Shown here: in pieces, positions 33,818 through 43,772 of the stretch
How the letters are laid out: the number at the start of each line of letters is the position of its first letter
How positions within the stretch are numbered: position 1 is the stretch's first letter
NCBI GenBank assembly: GCA_008638415.1
Contig: VWVT01000016.1
Coordinates: 1 to 64,000, forward strand
Reading direction: 5' to 3'
From: Nocardiopsis sinuspersici
GTDB taxonomy: Bacteria > Actinomycetota > Actinomycetes > Streptosporangiales > Streptosporangiaceae
DNA: 64,000 nucleotides
Notes under the pieces: generated by a model
What the model saw: the letters and a program-made list of their open reading frames with translations, nothing else
Database searches by the model: none
What the model was told of the DNA's origin: nothing
Made by a program: the position numbers and the translations under genes

Positions 33818-33883
33818 AACCTCCGCCCCCGGCGCCCCGAACGGGTGCGCCGGGGACCGTCCACGACGACGAAAGCACTGGCC

Positions 33884-35431
33884 ATGACCGATTCATCAGC
33901 GCGTTCGGCCGATCCGGTGGTCGACATGCGCGGTATCACCGTCGAGTTCCCGGGGGTACGGGCCCTCTCCGACGTCGACTTCCAACTGTTCCCGGGTGAG
34001 GTGCACGCCCTGATGGGCGAGAACGGGGCGGGCAAGTCCACCCTGATCAAGGCCCTCACCGGGGTGCACCGCCCGACCTCGGGCGAGATCCGCCTGCACG
34101 GCGAGCCCGTGGAGTTCACCGCCCCCGTGCGGGCCCAGAACGCCGGGATCAGCACCGTCTACCAGGAGGTCAACCTCTGCCCCAACCTGTCGGTGGCGGA
34201 GAACATCCTGCTGGGCCGCGAGCCGCGCCGCCTGGGCGCCATCGACGTGCGGGCCTGCCGGACCCGGGCCGCACGCCTGCTGGACCGCATCGGCCTGTCC
34301 ATCGATCCCGGCTCCGCCCTGGGCAGCCATCCCATCGCCGTACAGCAACTGGTGGCCATCGCCCGGGCTCTGGCCGTGGACGCACGGGTCCTGGTCCTGG
34401 ACGAGCCGACCTCCAGCCTCGACACCGACGAGGTCGCCGAGCTCTTCCGGATCATGCGCGTACTGCGCGACGAGGGGGTGGCGATCCTGTTCGTCTCCCA
34501 CTTCCTGGAGCAGGTGTACGAGATCGCCGACCGGATGACCGTGTTGCGCAACGGCGCCCTGGTCGGTGAGTACCTGCCGGACCGGACCGGCCGTCTGGAG
34601 CTGGTCTCGGTGATGCTCGGCCGCGAGCTGGGCACCCTGGAGGAGGTCGAGCGCCGTTCCGGGGGACGCGACCCGGGCACCGCTCCGGTCCTGACCGCGC
34701 GCGGGCTGGGCCGGGCGGGGGCGATCGCCCCGTTCGACCTGGAGATCCACGCCGGCGAGGTGGTGGGCCTGGCCGGTCTGCTCGGCTCCGGGCGCACCGA
34801 GATGGTCCGGCTGCTGTTCGGGGCGGACCGCGCGAGCACCGGGACGCTCGGCGTCGACGGCCGGACCGTCCGGCCCCGCGGCCCGCGCTCGATGATCGCC
34901 CGGGGTGTGGCCCTGTGCTCGGAGGACCGCAAGGCCGAGGGGGTCGTCGCGGACCTGACCGTGCGCGACAACCTCACTCTGGCCCTACAGGCCGCACGCG
35001 GGTGGATGCGCCCGGTCCCCCGCCGCGTGGCCGACGCGCTGGTGAACGAGTACATCGAGAAGCTCGACATCCGCCCGGCCGATCCGGGCGCCCTCATGAG
35101 CGCCCTCTCCGGCGGCAACCAGCAGAAGGTCCTCCTGGCGCGTTGGCTGATCACCCGGCCCAGGCTGCTCATCCTCGACGAGCCCACGCGCGGCATCGAC
35201 GTCGGCGCCAAGGTCCAGATCCAGAAGGTGGTGGCCGACCTGGCCGCCGAGGGCATGGCTGTGCTGTTCGTCAGCGCCGAACTGGAGGAGGTGGTCCGTG
35301 TGTCCGACCGGGTGGTGGTCCTGCGCGACCGGCGCAAGGTGACCGAGCTCGCCGGCGACGGGGTCACCGTGGACAAGGTGATGTCCGCCATCGCCGCGCA
35401 CGGCGACCAGGACTCGGCGGTGGCCTCGTGA
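33884..35431 (+). CDS. ytfR: Sugar ABC transporter ATPase, two ABC domains (YtfR-like)
   Basis: 515 aa with two nucleotide-binding domains, as in all CUT2 sugar importers. Domain 1 (about 10-245) has GENGAGKSTLIKAL, a weakened signature (HPIAVQQLVAIARAL) and VLVLDEPTSSLDTDE. Domain 2 (about 265-505) has a degenerate Walker A (GLLGSGRTEMVRLLFGAD), a good signature LSGGNQQKVLLARWL and LLILDEPTRGIDVGA. One consensus and one degenerate site is usual in this family. The start ATG is at 33884. Followed by a GTGA overlap with the permease gene. Confidence 0.92.
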   Translation: MTDSSARSADPVVDMRGITVEFPGVRALSDVDFQLFPGEVHALMGENGAGKSTLIKALTGVHRPTSGEIRLHGEPVEFTAPVRAQNAGISTVYQEVNLCPNLSVAENILLGREPRRLGAIDVRACRTRAARLLDRIGLSIDPGSALGSHPIAVQQLVAIARALAVDARVLVLDEPTSSLDTDEVAELFRIMRVLRDEGVAILFVSHFLEQVYEIADRMTVLRNGALVGEYLPDRTGRLELVSVMLGRELGTLEEVERRSGGRDPGTAPVLTARGLGRAGAIAPFDLEIHAGEVVGLAGLLGSGRTEMVRLLFGADRASTGTLGVDGRTVRPRGPRSMIARGVALCSEDRKAEGVVADLTVRDNLTLALQAARGWMRPVPRRVADALVNEYIEKLDIRPADPGALMSALSGGNQQKVLLARWLITRPRLLILDEPTRGIDVGAKVQIQKVVADLAAEGMAVLFVSAELEEVVRVSDRVVVLRDRRKVTELAGDGVTVDKVMSAIAAHGDQDSAVAS

Positions 35432-36435
35432 TCCGGCACCACCTCTTCTGGCCGGTCGCCGCCCTCGTCGTCCTGCTCGTGGTCAACACCGTGTTCAACC
35501 CCTCGTTCCTGGAGATCGAACTCCAGGACGGACACCTGTACGGCGGTGTCATCGGCATCCTCCGCAACGGGGCGCCGACCCTGCTCATCGCCGTGGGGAT
35601 GACCCTGGTGATCGCCACCCGGGGCATCGACCTGTCGGTGGGAGCGGTCGCGGCGATCGCCGGCGCCATCGCCTGCACCTGGATCGCCTCGGGCGGGGAC
35701 GCGCTCACGGCCATGCTGCTGGCGCTGTGCGTGTGCGTCCTGCTCGGCCTGTGGAACGGCTTCCTCGTCTCGGTCCTGGGAATCCAGCCGATCATCGCGA
35801 CCCTGGTGCTGATGACCGCCGGGCGCGGCGGGGCGATGCTCATCACCGAGGGCCAGATCATCACCGTGGACGACCCGCTCTACCGCCAGATCGGCGCGGG
35901 TTTCCTGGTCCTGCCGATCGCGATCCTCATCAGCCTGAGCGTGCTGCTGGCCGTCGCCGCGCTGACCCGGGGCACCGCCCTGGGCATGCTCGTGGAGTCG
36001 GTCGGCACCAATCCGAGGGCCAGCCGGCTGGCCGGGGTGAGCTCGCGCACCATCGTCTGGACGGTGTACGTGTTCGCCGGGCTGTGCGCCGGGGTGGCGG
36101 GCCTGATGATCAGCTCGAACGTCAACGCCGCCGACGCCAACAACGCGGGCCTGTGGATCGAGATGGACGCGATCCTGGCCGTGGTCATCGGCGGCACCTC
36201 GCTGGCCGGCGGCCGGTACTCGCTCGCCGGAACCCTGGTGGGCGCCCTGGTGATCCAGACGCTGACCACCACCGTCTACAGCATCGGTGTCCCGCCCGAC
36301 GCCATCCTGGTGTTCAAGGCGGTCGTGGTGATCGCCGTGTGCCTGCTGCAGTCCCCACGCACGTCCGAGTTGTTCGGGTCCCGCCGCAGGGCCGGACCCG
36401 CCAGGACCCGCACCCCGGAGGTGAGCGCCGTATGA
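35428..36435 (+). CDS. ytfT: Sugar ABC transporter permease 1 (YtfT-like)
   Basis: 335-aa CUT2 permease with about ten TM helices. It has the family markers AVGMTLVIATRGIDLSVGAVAAIAGA and AVVIGGTSLAGGRYSLAGTLVGALVIQTLTTTVY. Its GTG start overlaps the ATPase stop (GTGA), and its own stop overlaps the next start (ATGA), so the operon is tightly coupled. Confidence 0.9.
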   Translation: MIRHHLFWPVAALVVLLVVNTVFNPSFLEIELQDGHLYGGVIGILRNGAPTLLIAVGMTLVIATRGIDLSVGAVAAIAGAIACTWIASGGDALTAMLLALCVCVLLGLWNGFLVSVLGIQPIIATLVLMTAGRGGAMLITEGQIITVDDPLYRQIGAGFLVLPIAILISLSVLLAVAALTRGTALGMLVESVGTNPRASRLAGVSSRTIVWTVYVFAGLCAGVAGLMISSNVNAADANNAGLWIEMDAILAVVIGGTSLAGGRYSLAGTLVGALVIQTLTTTVYSIGVPPDAILVFKAVVVIAVCLLQSPRTSELFGSRRRAGPARTRTPEVSAV

Positions 36436-37424
36436 ACGTCCTGGACGTCAGACGCGTGCGAGACCGTGTCGAGCGCGTACCCCGGCGCTTCCTGCCGGTC
36501 ATCGCCACGTTCGTGGTGTTCGTGCTGGTCTTCGGCACCGGGTTGGTGCGCTACGACAACTTCGGCTCGCCCCAGGTCCTGGTCAACCTGTTCGTGGACA
36601 ACGCCTTCCTCATCGTGCTCGCGGTGGGTATGACCTTCGTGATCCTGACCGGCGGTATCGACCTGTCGGTGGGCGCGGTGGCGGCGCTGTCCACCATGAT
36701 CGCCGCGTCCACGCTGGAGGCCGGATGGCCTCCGCTGCTCTCGGTGCTGGCCGTGCTCGCCACGGGCACCACGCTCGGCCTGCTGATGGGGCTGGTCATC
36801 CACTTCTTCGACGTGCAGCCCTTCATCGTCACCCTCGCGGGCATGTTCCTCGCCCGCGGGCTGTGCTTCCTCATCAGCGTCGAGTCGATCTCCATCACCG
36901 ACCCCGCCTTCCGGTCCCTGGCGACCGGGACCATCTCACTGGCGGACGGGGTGACCCTGACCTACAGCACCCTGATCGCCCTGGCCGTGGTCCTGGTCGC
37001 GGTGTACGTCCTGCACCTGACCCGGTTCGGGCGCACGGTGTACGCGGTGGGCGGCAGTGAGTCCTCGGCCCGCCTGATGGGCCTGCCCACCGGCCGGGTC
37101 CGGGTGGGGGTCTACGCGGTGAGCGGGTTCTGCTCGGCCCTGGGCGGCCTGCTGTTCAGCCTGTACATGCTCTCCGGCTACGGCCTGCACGCGGTCGGCA
37201 TGGAGCTGGACGTGATCGCCGCGGTGGTGATCGGCGGGACCCTGCTGACCGGCGGGGTGGGCTACGTCGCCGGTTCCGTGGTCGGTGTGCTGGTACTCGG
37301 CACCGTGCAGACCCTGATCTCCTTCGAGGGCACCCTCAGCTCCTGGTGGACCAAGATCTTCATCGGGGCACTGCTGCTGGCCTTCGTCATCTGCCAGCGG
37401 CTCATGGTGCGCAGGGCCGCCTGA
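36432..37424 (+). CDS. yjfF: Sugar ABC transporter permease 2 (YjfF-like)
   Basis: 330-aa CUT2 permease paralogous to the previous gene: VGMTFVILTGGIDLSVGAVAALSTMIAAS, VQPFIVTLAGMFLARGLCFLISVESISI, AVVIGGTLLTGGVGYVAGSVVGVLVLG. The LARGLCFLIS and SISI segments are typical of YjfF in galactofuranose systems. The ATG overlaps the previous stop. Two different permeases with one two-domain ATPase is the YtfQRT-YjfF arrangement. No sugar kinase or isomerase follows, so catabolism must be encoded elsewhere. Confidence 0.9.
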   Translation: MNVLDVRRVRDRVERVPRRFLPVIATFVVFVLVFGTGLVRYDNFGSPQVLVNLFVDNAFLIVLAVGMTFVILTGGIDLSVGAVAALSTMIAASTLEAGWPPLLSVLAVLATGTTLGLLMGLVIHFFDVQPFIVTLAGMFLARGLCFLISVESISITDPAFRSLATGTISLADGVTLTYSTLIALAVVLVAVYVLHLTRFGRTVYAVGGSESSARLMGLPTGRVRVGVYAVSGFCSALGGLLFSLYMLSGYGLHAVGMELDVIAAVVIGGTLLTGGVGYVAGSVVGVLVLGTVQTLISFEGTLSSWWTKIFIGALLLAFVICQRLMVRRAA

Positions 37425-37483
37425 CCGCCCCACCGGTCCGGCCCGTCCCGCGTGGGTCGGACCGGTCGGGCGCCCGACAGCGG

Positions 37484-37540
37484 TGATCTTGCTCCCAGTG
37501 GCACCGTCGGCGGTCGAGAGTGCCGCCAGGAGCAAGATCA
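37484..37540. terminator. Long hairpin between convergent yjfF and paaI
   Basis: TGATCTTGCTCC (37484-37495) pairs perfectly with GGAGCAAGATCA (37529-37540); the 33-nt loop contains further partial pairing (TGGCAC with GTGCCGCCA). A second small hairpin GGAGT-GGGAGC-ACTCC follows. The size and shape could also mean a dispersed repeat element. Confidence 0.6.
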
Positions 37541-37589
37541 TCCGGAGTGGGAGCACTCCAGTCACACCGGCAACGTATCCGGCCAGCCG

Positions 37590-37997
37590 CTAACCGCGTT
37601 GGGGCAGGGTGCGGCTGCGCCCGCGGAACTCGGCGACGACCTCCTCGCCCCGGCGCACCGTGACGTCGTACAGGCCGCTGCGGCCGAACAGCGTCCGCTC
37701 CCGGGCGGTGGCCACCAGCAGGTCGCCCTCGTGGGCCGCGGCCACGAACGTCACGTCCGCCCCGGAGGCCACCGTCACCCCCTGCCCGTCCACGTTGCAC
37801 GCGCACGCGAACGCGGTGTCGGCCAGGGTGAACACGAACCCGCCGTGGGCGATGCCGTGTCCGTTGACCATCAGGGGGCCCACGGTCATCTCCACGACCG
37901 CCAGGCCGTCGGTGGCCTCCACCAGCCGCATTCCGAGGTTCTTGGACGCCCGGTCGGCCTCGAACATCCGCCAGGCGGCCTCGTTGCGCCCGCTCAC
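37590..37997 (-). CDS. paaI: Hydroxyphenylacetyl-CoA thioesterase PaaI
   Basis: 135-aa hotdog thioesterase that rescues CoA from dead-end phenylacetate intermediates. The signature GHGIAHGGFVFTLADTAFACACN (about residues 47-69) contains the Asp that activates water. Its GTG start overlaps the paaE stop (GTGA), so it is the last gene of the paaABCDE-I transcript. Confidence 0.9.
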   Translation of the reverse strand: MSGRNEAAWRMFEADRASKNLGMRLVEATDGLAVVEMTVGPLMVNGHGIAHGGFVFTLADTAFACACNVDGQGVTVASGADVTFVAAAHEGDLLVATARERTLFGRSGLYDVTVRRGEEVVAEFRGRSRTLPQRG

Positions 37998-39097
37998 GAG
38001 TCGAAGTCCACGGTCACGGTGTCGGTCTGGGGCAGCGACTGGCAGGACAGGGCGTACCCCGCCTCCACCTCGGCGTCGGTGAGCGCGTAGTTGCGCCGCA
38101 TCCGCACCTCGCCCTCGCAGACCCTGACCCGGCAGGTGCCGCACACCCCGCCCTTGCAGGCGAAGGGCGCGTCGGGACGGTAGCGCTGCACGGAGTCCAG
38201 CACGGGAACCCCCCGCGGCAGGGTCAGGGTGGTGGTGCGCCCGTCCAGGACGACGGTGACCTCGCTGGAGGGCCCCTCCACCCCGGGCTCCTCGTGGCGC
38301 GCCTGGGGCGGCGGCTCGGCGCCCTCCACGAAGAACAGCTCCTGGTGCACCCGCTCGCCGGGCACGTTCCGGCGGGCCAGCACCTCCCGGGCGTCGGTGA
38401 CCATGCCGTAGGGCCCGCACAGCCACCAGTGGTCCACGGCGTCGGCGGCCACGACGGTGTCCAGCAGCGCCTCCATCTTGGCGCCGTCCAGGCGGCCGGT
38501 GAACAGCTCGGCCTCGCGCGGCTCCCGGGAGAGCACGTGGATCAGCTCGAAGCGCGCCCCGAAGGCGTCCTTGAGGTCGGCGATCTCGTCGGCGAACATC
38601 ACCGTGTCACTGCGGCGGTTGCCGTAGAGCAGGGTGACGTGGGAGTCGGTGCGGCGCAACAGCGAGGACGCCATGGACAGCACCGGGGTGATCCCGGATC
38701 CGGCGGCGACCATCACGTGGCGGGCGGCGGTGCCCAGGTCGGGGACGAAGCGGCCGGTGGGCGCGCCCACCTCGACCTCGTCGCCCGGCCGGACCTCGTC
38801 GACCAGCCAGCTGGAAAACAGGCCGCCGGAGACCAGGCGCACGCCCACGCGGGGGGCCTGGCCGACGGGGGCGCACACGGAGTAGCTGCGCCGCTCCTCC
38901 ACCCCGTCCACCTCGCGGCGCAGGGTCAGCGACTGCCCGGGGGCGAACGCGAACTCCTCGGCCAGGTGGTCGGGGACGTCGAAGGTGACGGCGACGGCGT
39001 CGTCGCACAGGCGCTCGACGGCGGCCACGCGCAGCCGGTGGAACGCGCCTCGGCGGCGCGCGGCCCCGGACGCGGTCTCGGTGACGGGTGTGGTCAC
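37994..39097 (-). CDS. paaE: Phenylacetyl-CoA epoxidase reductase PaaE
   Basis: 367 aa. Passes electrons from NADPH through FAD and a 2Fe-2S cluster to the PaaABCD di-iron enzyme. The N-terminal FAD domain (RRSYSVCAP), NAD(P) domain (VAAGSGITPVLSMASSLL, LLYGNRRSDTVMFADE) and C-terminal plant-type ferredoxin domain (ACKGGVCGTCRVRV, then LSCQSLP supplying the fourth Cys) are all intact. The GTG start follows the paaD stop by two bases with an AAGGAG site. A fragment of this gene is duplicated at 32464-32558. Confidence 0.93.
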   Translation of the reverse strand: MTTPVTETASGAARRRGAFHRLRVAAVERLCDDAVAVTFDVPDHLAEEFAFAPGQSLTLRREVDGVEERRSYSVCAPVGQAPRVGVRLVSGGLFSSWLVDEVRPGDEVEVGAPTGRFVPDLGTAARHVMVAAGSGITPVLSMASSLLRRTDSHVTLLYGNRRSDTVMFADEIADLKDAFGARFELIHVLSREPREAELFTGRLDGAKMEALLDTVVAADAVDHWWLCGPYGMVTDAREVLARRNVPGERVHQELFFVEGAEPPPQARHEEPGVEGPSSEVTVVLDGRTTTLTLPRGVPVLDSVQRYRPDAPFACKGGVCGTCRVRVCEGEVRMRRNYALTDAEVEAGYALSCQSLPQTDTVTVDFDS

Positions 39098-39099
39098 GG

Positions 39100-39621
39100 T
39101 CAGATCTCCTTGACGTGCTCGAAGGGTTCGAGGCAGGACCGGCAGCGGTGCAGTGACTTGCAGGAGGTCGCGCCGAAGCGGGACAGCTCCTCGGTCCGGT
39201 CCGACCCGCACAGCGGGCAGTGCGGGACGGTACGGGTGGGCAGCAGGGTCAGCGGGACGGGACCGGCCGCGCGCGGGGGCGCGCTCCCGGGAGGGGATAT
39301 GCCGTGTTCGGCGAGTTTGCGCCTGCCCTCCTCGGTGATCCAGTCGGTGGTCCAGGGCGGGGACAGCTCGGTGCGCACCTCCACCCGGTCGAACCCGGCG
39401 GCGCGCACGGCGCGGTCCACGTCCGCGCGCATCTCGGCCAGGGCGGGGCACCCCGAGTAGGTGGGGGTGATCCACACCACGGCGGTGCCGTCGGCCCCGG
39501 CCTCCACCCGGCGCAGGATGCCCAGGTCGGCCAGGGTGAGCATGGGCAGTTCGGGGTCGGTCACCGCGGCGGCCGCCGCACGGGCGCGCTCGCGGGCCTC
39601 CTCGCGAGTCGTGGTCACCAT
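39100..39621 (-). CDS. paaD: Phenylacetyl-CoA epoxidase subunit/maturation protein PaaD
   Basis: 173 aa. The N-terminal DUF59/MIP18 domain (LPMLTLADLGILRRVE, TYSGCPALAEM) is joined to a C-terminal Cys-rich zinc or Fe-S segment (HCPLCGSDRTEELSRFGATSCKSLHRC). It is needed for assembly of the epoxidase. The ATG lies inside the end of paaC, so the two overlap by a few bases. Confidence 0.92.
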   Translation of the reverse strand: MVTTTREEARERARAAAAAVTDPELPMLTLADLGILRRVEAGADGTAVVWITPTYSGCPALAEMRADVDRAVRAAGFDRVEVRTELSPPWTTDWITEEGRRKLAEHGISPPGSAPPRAAGPVPLTLLPTRTVPHCPLCGSDRTEELSRFGATSCKSLHRCRSCLEPFEHVKEI

Positions 39622-40493
39622 GTCGCCTCCGGGTGTTCGCGGGCCACCTTCTGGAGTTCGTCCAGCAGGGGGGCGAGTTCTGCGGTGTGCCTGCCCTCGC
39701 GTCCGGCCACGGCCGCCTCGGGGAAGGGCGCGGGGGCGTCCAGGCGCGCGGTGGTGAGCACCTGGGTCAGGACGGCGTGCACCTCCTCGCGCGTGGCGGC
39801 CGGGTCCACGCCCACTCCCTGGTCGGCCACTCGGGCCTCCACGGGGTGGGTGGCGAACAGCTCTCCGGTGAGCGGCCACACGTCGGCGACGGCGACGGCC
39901 GTGCGCTCGTGCGAGTAGGGGGTGCCGTCGCCCAGGCGCAGGGTCCAGGAGAGGGCGTACTCGCGGTGGTAGGCGAGTTCGTTGACGGCCTTGGCGGCGA
40001 TGGCGGCGAGCACGGGGTCGCGGCTGTCGGCCAGGCGGGTGAACACGGCCAGGCGCGCGCTGGAGAGCACCAGCAGGGTGACCACCGCGCGGGCGAAGTC
40101 ACCCCGGGGCATCTCGGTCAGGCGGACGTTGCGGAACTCGGCGGGGCCGCGCCGGTAGGCGAAGTCGTCCTCGTCGCGTCCGGTGCCGTCGGCCTGTCCG
40201 GCGCGGGCCAGCAGCAGGCGGGCCTGGCCGAGCAGGTCCAGGGCGATGTTGGCCAGCGCGACCTCCTCCTCCAGCTCGGGTGCGTCGGTGACCCAGTGGA
40301 TGAGCCGCTGGGCCTGCACGAGCGCGTCGTCGCCGAGCATCTGGCAGTACAGCGCCAGGTCCTGGCCGTCCACCCCCTCGGGCAGGGTGGTGTCCACCCC
40401 GGCGAGGGCGTCGGTGAAGCCGGTCCCGAAGGCCCAGCGGGTGTCGCCGCCGTGCTCCTCGCTCAGGGCCGAATAGATGTGGTCGCCACTCAT
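39615..40493 (-). CDS. paaC: Phenylacetyl-CoA epoxidase subunit PaaC
   Basis: 292-aa structural ferritin-like subunit that pairs with PaaA. Recognised by QMLGDDALVQAQRLIHWVTDAPELEEEVALANIALDLLGQAR and AVNELAYHREYALSWTLRLGDGT. A 180-bp gap separates it from paaB, unusual in this operon; it contains the hairpin-forming GGGGC...GCCCC element at 40548-40570. Confidence 0.93.
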   Translation of the reverse strand: MSGDHIYSALSEEHGGDTRWAFGTGFTDALAGVDTTLPEGVDGQDLALYCQMLGDDALVQAQRLIHWVTDAPELEEEVALANIALDLLGQARLLLARAGQADGTGRDEDDFAYRRGPAEFRNVRLTEMPRGDFARAVVTLLVLSSARLAVFTRLADSRDPVLAAIAAKAVNELAYHREYALSWTLRLGDGTPYSHERTAVAVADVWPLTGELFATHPVEARVADQGVGVDPAATREEVHAVLTQVLTTARLDAPAPFPEAAVAGREGRHTAELAPLLDELQKVAREHPEATW

Positions 40494-40675
40494 GGGTTGT
40501 TTCCTTAGTCCCTCGTGTTCGCGCTGGTCCCACCACCGCGTTCTTCTGGGGCTCCGCTCCGCTTCGCCCCGTGTTCAGACGCCTCAAAGGCGGGAACCTT
40601 CGGATCCTCCAGAACCCCGTCGGCGCCCGAACCACACCCCCCGGGGGGGGCTGAGCGGTGCCCATGGCACATGTC
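40494..40675. other. Intercistronic gap inside the paa operon
   Basis: 182 bp between paaB and paaC, while all other neighbours in this operon overlap or nearly so. It holds GGGGC-N13-GCCCC (40548-40570), Arg/Pro-rich frames without features, and no start site signals apart from that of paaC. It may cause attenuation or partial termination. Confidence 0.4.
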
Positions 40676-40996
40676 CTAGATGTGCGGGACGTCCTCGGGG
40701 ATGGGGTAGAACGTCGGGTGCCGGTAGACCTTGTCACCGCTGGGCGCGAAGAAGGGGTCCTTCTCGTCGGGGCTGGAGGCGGCGATGTGTTCGGCCCGCA
40801 CCACCCAGATGCTCACGCCCTCGTTGCGGCGGGTGTAGAGGTTGCGGGCGTTGTGCAGCGCCATGGTGTCGTCCGGGGCGTGCAGGGAGCCCACGTGGAC
40901 GTGGTTGAGGCCGCGCTTGCCGCGCACGAAGACCTCGTAGAGCGGCCACTCGGGACGTGCCGCCCCGGAGCCGGATCCGCCGGTGTCCTTGCTCAT
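40676..40996 (-). CDS. paaB: Phenylacetyl-CoA epoxidase subunit PaaB
   Basis: 106 aa, normal length. [50 protein letters not shown] is diagnostic. It bridges PaaAC heterodimers in the complex. Its ATG overlaps the paaA stop (ATGA). Confidence 0.95.
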   Translation of the reverse strand: MSKDTGGSGSGAARPEWPLYEVFVRGKRGLNHVHVGSLHAPDDTMALHNARNLYTRRNEGVSIWVVRAEHIAASSPDEKDPFFAPSGDKVYRHPTFYPIPEDVPHI

Positions 40997-41964
40997 GCCG
41001 CGGCCTCCTTGGCGCTGTGCTTGTCGGCGTAGGCGGTGGCGGCCTCGCGGACCCACGCGCCCTTCTCGTGTGCGGCCCTGCGCCGCTCGACGCGCTCGGC
41101 GTTCTTGGGGCCGGCGCCGGAGATGACCTGTTTGAACTCGGTCCAGTCGGGCTCGCCGAAGTCGTAGTGGCCCCGCTCCCCGTTCCAGGCCAGCTCGGGG
41201 TCGGGCAGGGTGACGCCCAGCTTCTCGGCCTGGGGGACGGTCATGTCGACGAACTTCTGGCGCAGGTCGTCGTTGGTGTCGCGCTTGATGCGCCAGGCCA
41301 TGGACTGCTGGGTGTTGGGCGACTCGGCGTCGGGCGGGCCGAACATCATCAGCGACGGCCACCACCAGCGGTCCACGGAGTCCTGGACCATGCGGCGCTG
41401 GTCCTCGGTGCCCTCCATCATGCGCATGAGGAGCTCGTAGCCCTGGCGCTGGTGGAAGGACTCCTCCTTGCAGATGCGCACCATGGCGCGGGCGTAGGGG
41501 CCGAAGGAGCTGCGGCACAGCGGGACCTGGTTGCAGATGGCGGCGCCGTCCACGAGCCAGCCGATGACGCCGACGTCGGCGAAGGTCAGCGAGGGGTAGT
41601 TGAAGATCGAGGAGTACTTCTGGCGGCCCTCGATGAGGCGCTGGGTCAGGTCGGCGCGGTCCACGCCCAGGGTCTCGGCGGCCGCGTACAGGTACAGGCC
41701 GTGCCCCGCCTCGTCCTGGACCTTGGCCAGCAGGATGGCCTTGCGGCGCAGGCTGGGCGCGGAGGCGATCCAGTCGCCCTCGGGCTGCATGCCGATGATC
41801 TCCGAGTGCGCGTGCTGGGAGACCTGGCGCACGAGCGTCTTGCGGTAGCCCTCGGGCATCCAGTCGCGCGGTTCGACGCGCTGGTCGGCTGCGACCTTGG
41901 CGTCGAACTCCGCCTGCAGGTCCAGGTCGGCGCCGGGGGGCGCCTGGGCCGTCTGCGTGGTCAT
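40993..41964 (-). CDS. paaA: Phenylacetyl-CoA epoxidase catalytic subunit PaaA
   Basis: About 323 aa. Di-iron oxygenase subunit that forms 1,2-epoxyphenylacetyl-CoA. The two ExxH iron motifs are visible as [13 protein letters not shown] and [15 protein letters not shown]. The ATG at 41964 was preferred (GGGGAAG about 5-8 bp upstream); an ATG at 41979 lacks a ribosome-binding site. The PaaR-type box at 41985-41998 lies immediately upstream, so binding there should block this operon. Confidence 0.95.
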   Translation of the reverse strand: MTTQTAQAPPGADLDLQAEFDAKVAADQRVEPRDWMPEGYRKTLVRQVSQHAHSEIIGMQPEGDWIASAPSLRRKAILLAKVQDEAGHGLYLYAAAETLGVDRADLTQRLIEGRQKYSSIFNYPSLTFADVGVIGWLVDGAAICNQVPLCRSSFGPYARAMVRICKEESFHQRQGYELLMRMMEGTEDQRRMVQDSVDRWWWPSLMMFGPPDAESPNTQQSMAWRIKRDTNDDLRQKFVDMTVPQAEKLGVTLPDPELAWNGERGHYDFGEPDWTEFKQVISGAGPKNAERVERRRAAHEKGAWVREAATAYADKHSAKEAAA

Positions 41965-41984
41965 TGGCTTCTTCCCCATTCATA

Positions 41985-41998
41985 ACCGAACGTTCGGT
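41985..41998. promoter_or_regulatory. PaaR-type operator in front of paaA
   Basis: ACCGAACGTTCGGT is a perfect 14-bp palindrome; 22 bases around it are identical to those at 45881-45902. It resembles the operators of TetR-family PaaR repressors of actinobacterial phenylacetate genes. Confidence 0.8.
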
Positions 41999-42064
41999 CA
42001 GTAATTAGTATCCCCGGAATCCCCCGCACGGGCAAGTCCCCGGGCGGGGGAGGAGGGGACCGGC

Positions 42065-42877
42065 TCAGCCGCCGGTGAAGGTCGGCTTCTCCTTGTTCAG
42101 GAAGGCGCGGACCGCACCCACGTGGTCGGCCGTCTGCCCCAGCTGGTTCTGCAGGTCGGCCTCCTCCTCCAGGAGCTCGGGCAGCTCGCGACCGCCCTGG
42201 GCCGCCGCGCGCACCTCGCGCTTGGCCGCCACGAACGCGCCGGTGGGGCCCGACGCCAGTTGCAGGGCCGTCTCGCGGGCGCGCTCGGCCCAGGCGTCGT
42301 CGTCCACGACCTCGGTGACCAGGCCCAGCTCCAGGGCGCGCTCGGCGCCGAAGACCGTGCTCAGCAGCATCAGCTCCATGGCACGCGCCTGTCCCAGAGC
42401 GGTCACCAGGCGGTAGGCCAGCCCCGAGTCCGAGGCAAGGCCGATCCCGGTGAAGGCGGTGCCGAACTTGGCCCGGCGCGCCGCGACGCGCACGTCGCCG
42501 GCCAGCGCGAAGCCCAGCCCCGCGCCCACGCACGCGCCGCCGATACCGACCACGACCGGCACCTGGATGTCCTCCAGTGCCAGCACGATGCGGTTGTAGT
42601 GCTCGCGCACGGTGCCCAGGGCGTCCTGCGGCTCCTCCTCCAGGATCCGCGCGTGCTCGCCCAGGTCCTGGCCCACGCAGAAGGCCTTGTCCGAGCCCAG
42701 CAGCAGCACGGCGCGGGCGGTGGTGGACTCCGCGGCCCGGCGCAGCGCGTCCAGCAGCTCCTCCTTGACCCGCCGGGTCAGGCCGGGCGTGTTCAGCCGC
42801 ACCGTGGCCAGCCCGTCGGCCTCACTGAACTCCGCCGCCTTCGGGGCCCGCTGGTCGGCCGCCGTGTCCTCGCTCAA
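42065..42877 (-). CDS. paaG: Enoyl-CoA hydratase/isomerase, PaaG-like
   Basis: 270 aa crotonase-fold protein. KAFCVGQDLGEH and VGIGGACVGAGLGFALAGD form the oxyanion hole, and TGIGLASDSGLAYRL carries an Asp where PaaG (ring 1,2-epoxyphenylacetyl-CoA isomerase) has its catalytic Asp and hydratases have Glu. This supports the isomerase role of converting the epoxide to the oxepin. Last of the four-gene beta-oxidation arm, 60 bp before the PaaR box of paaA. Confidence 0.8.
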   Translation of the reverse strand: MSEDTAADQRAPKAAEFSEADGLATVRLNTPGLTRRVKEELLDALRRAAESTTARAVLLLGSDKAFCVGQDLGEHARILEEEPQDALGTVREHYNRIVLALEDIQVPVVVGIGGACVGAGLGFALAGDVRVAARRAKFGTAFTGIGLASDSGLAYRLVTALGQARAMELMLLSTVFGAERALELGLVTEVVDDDAWAERARETALQLASGPTGAFVAAKREVRAAAQGGRELPELLEEEADLQNQLGQTADHVGAVRAFLNKEKPTFTGG

Positions 42878-42881
42878 CTCT

Positions 42882-43768
<887 letters not shown>

Positions 43769-43772
<4 letters not shown>

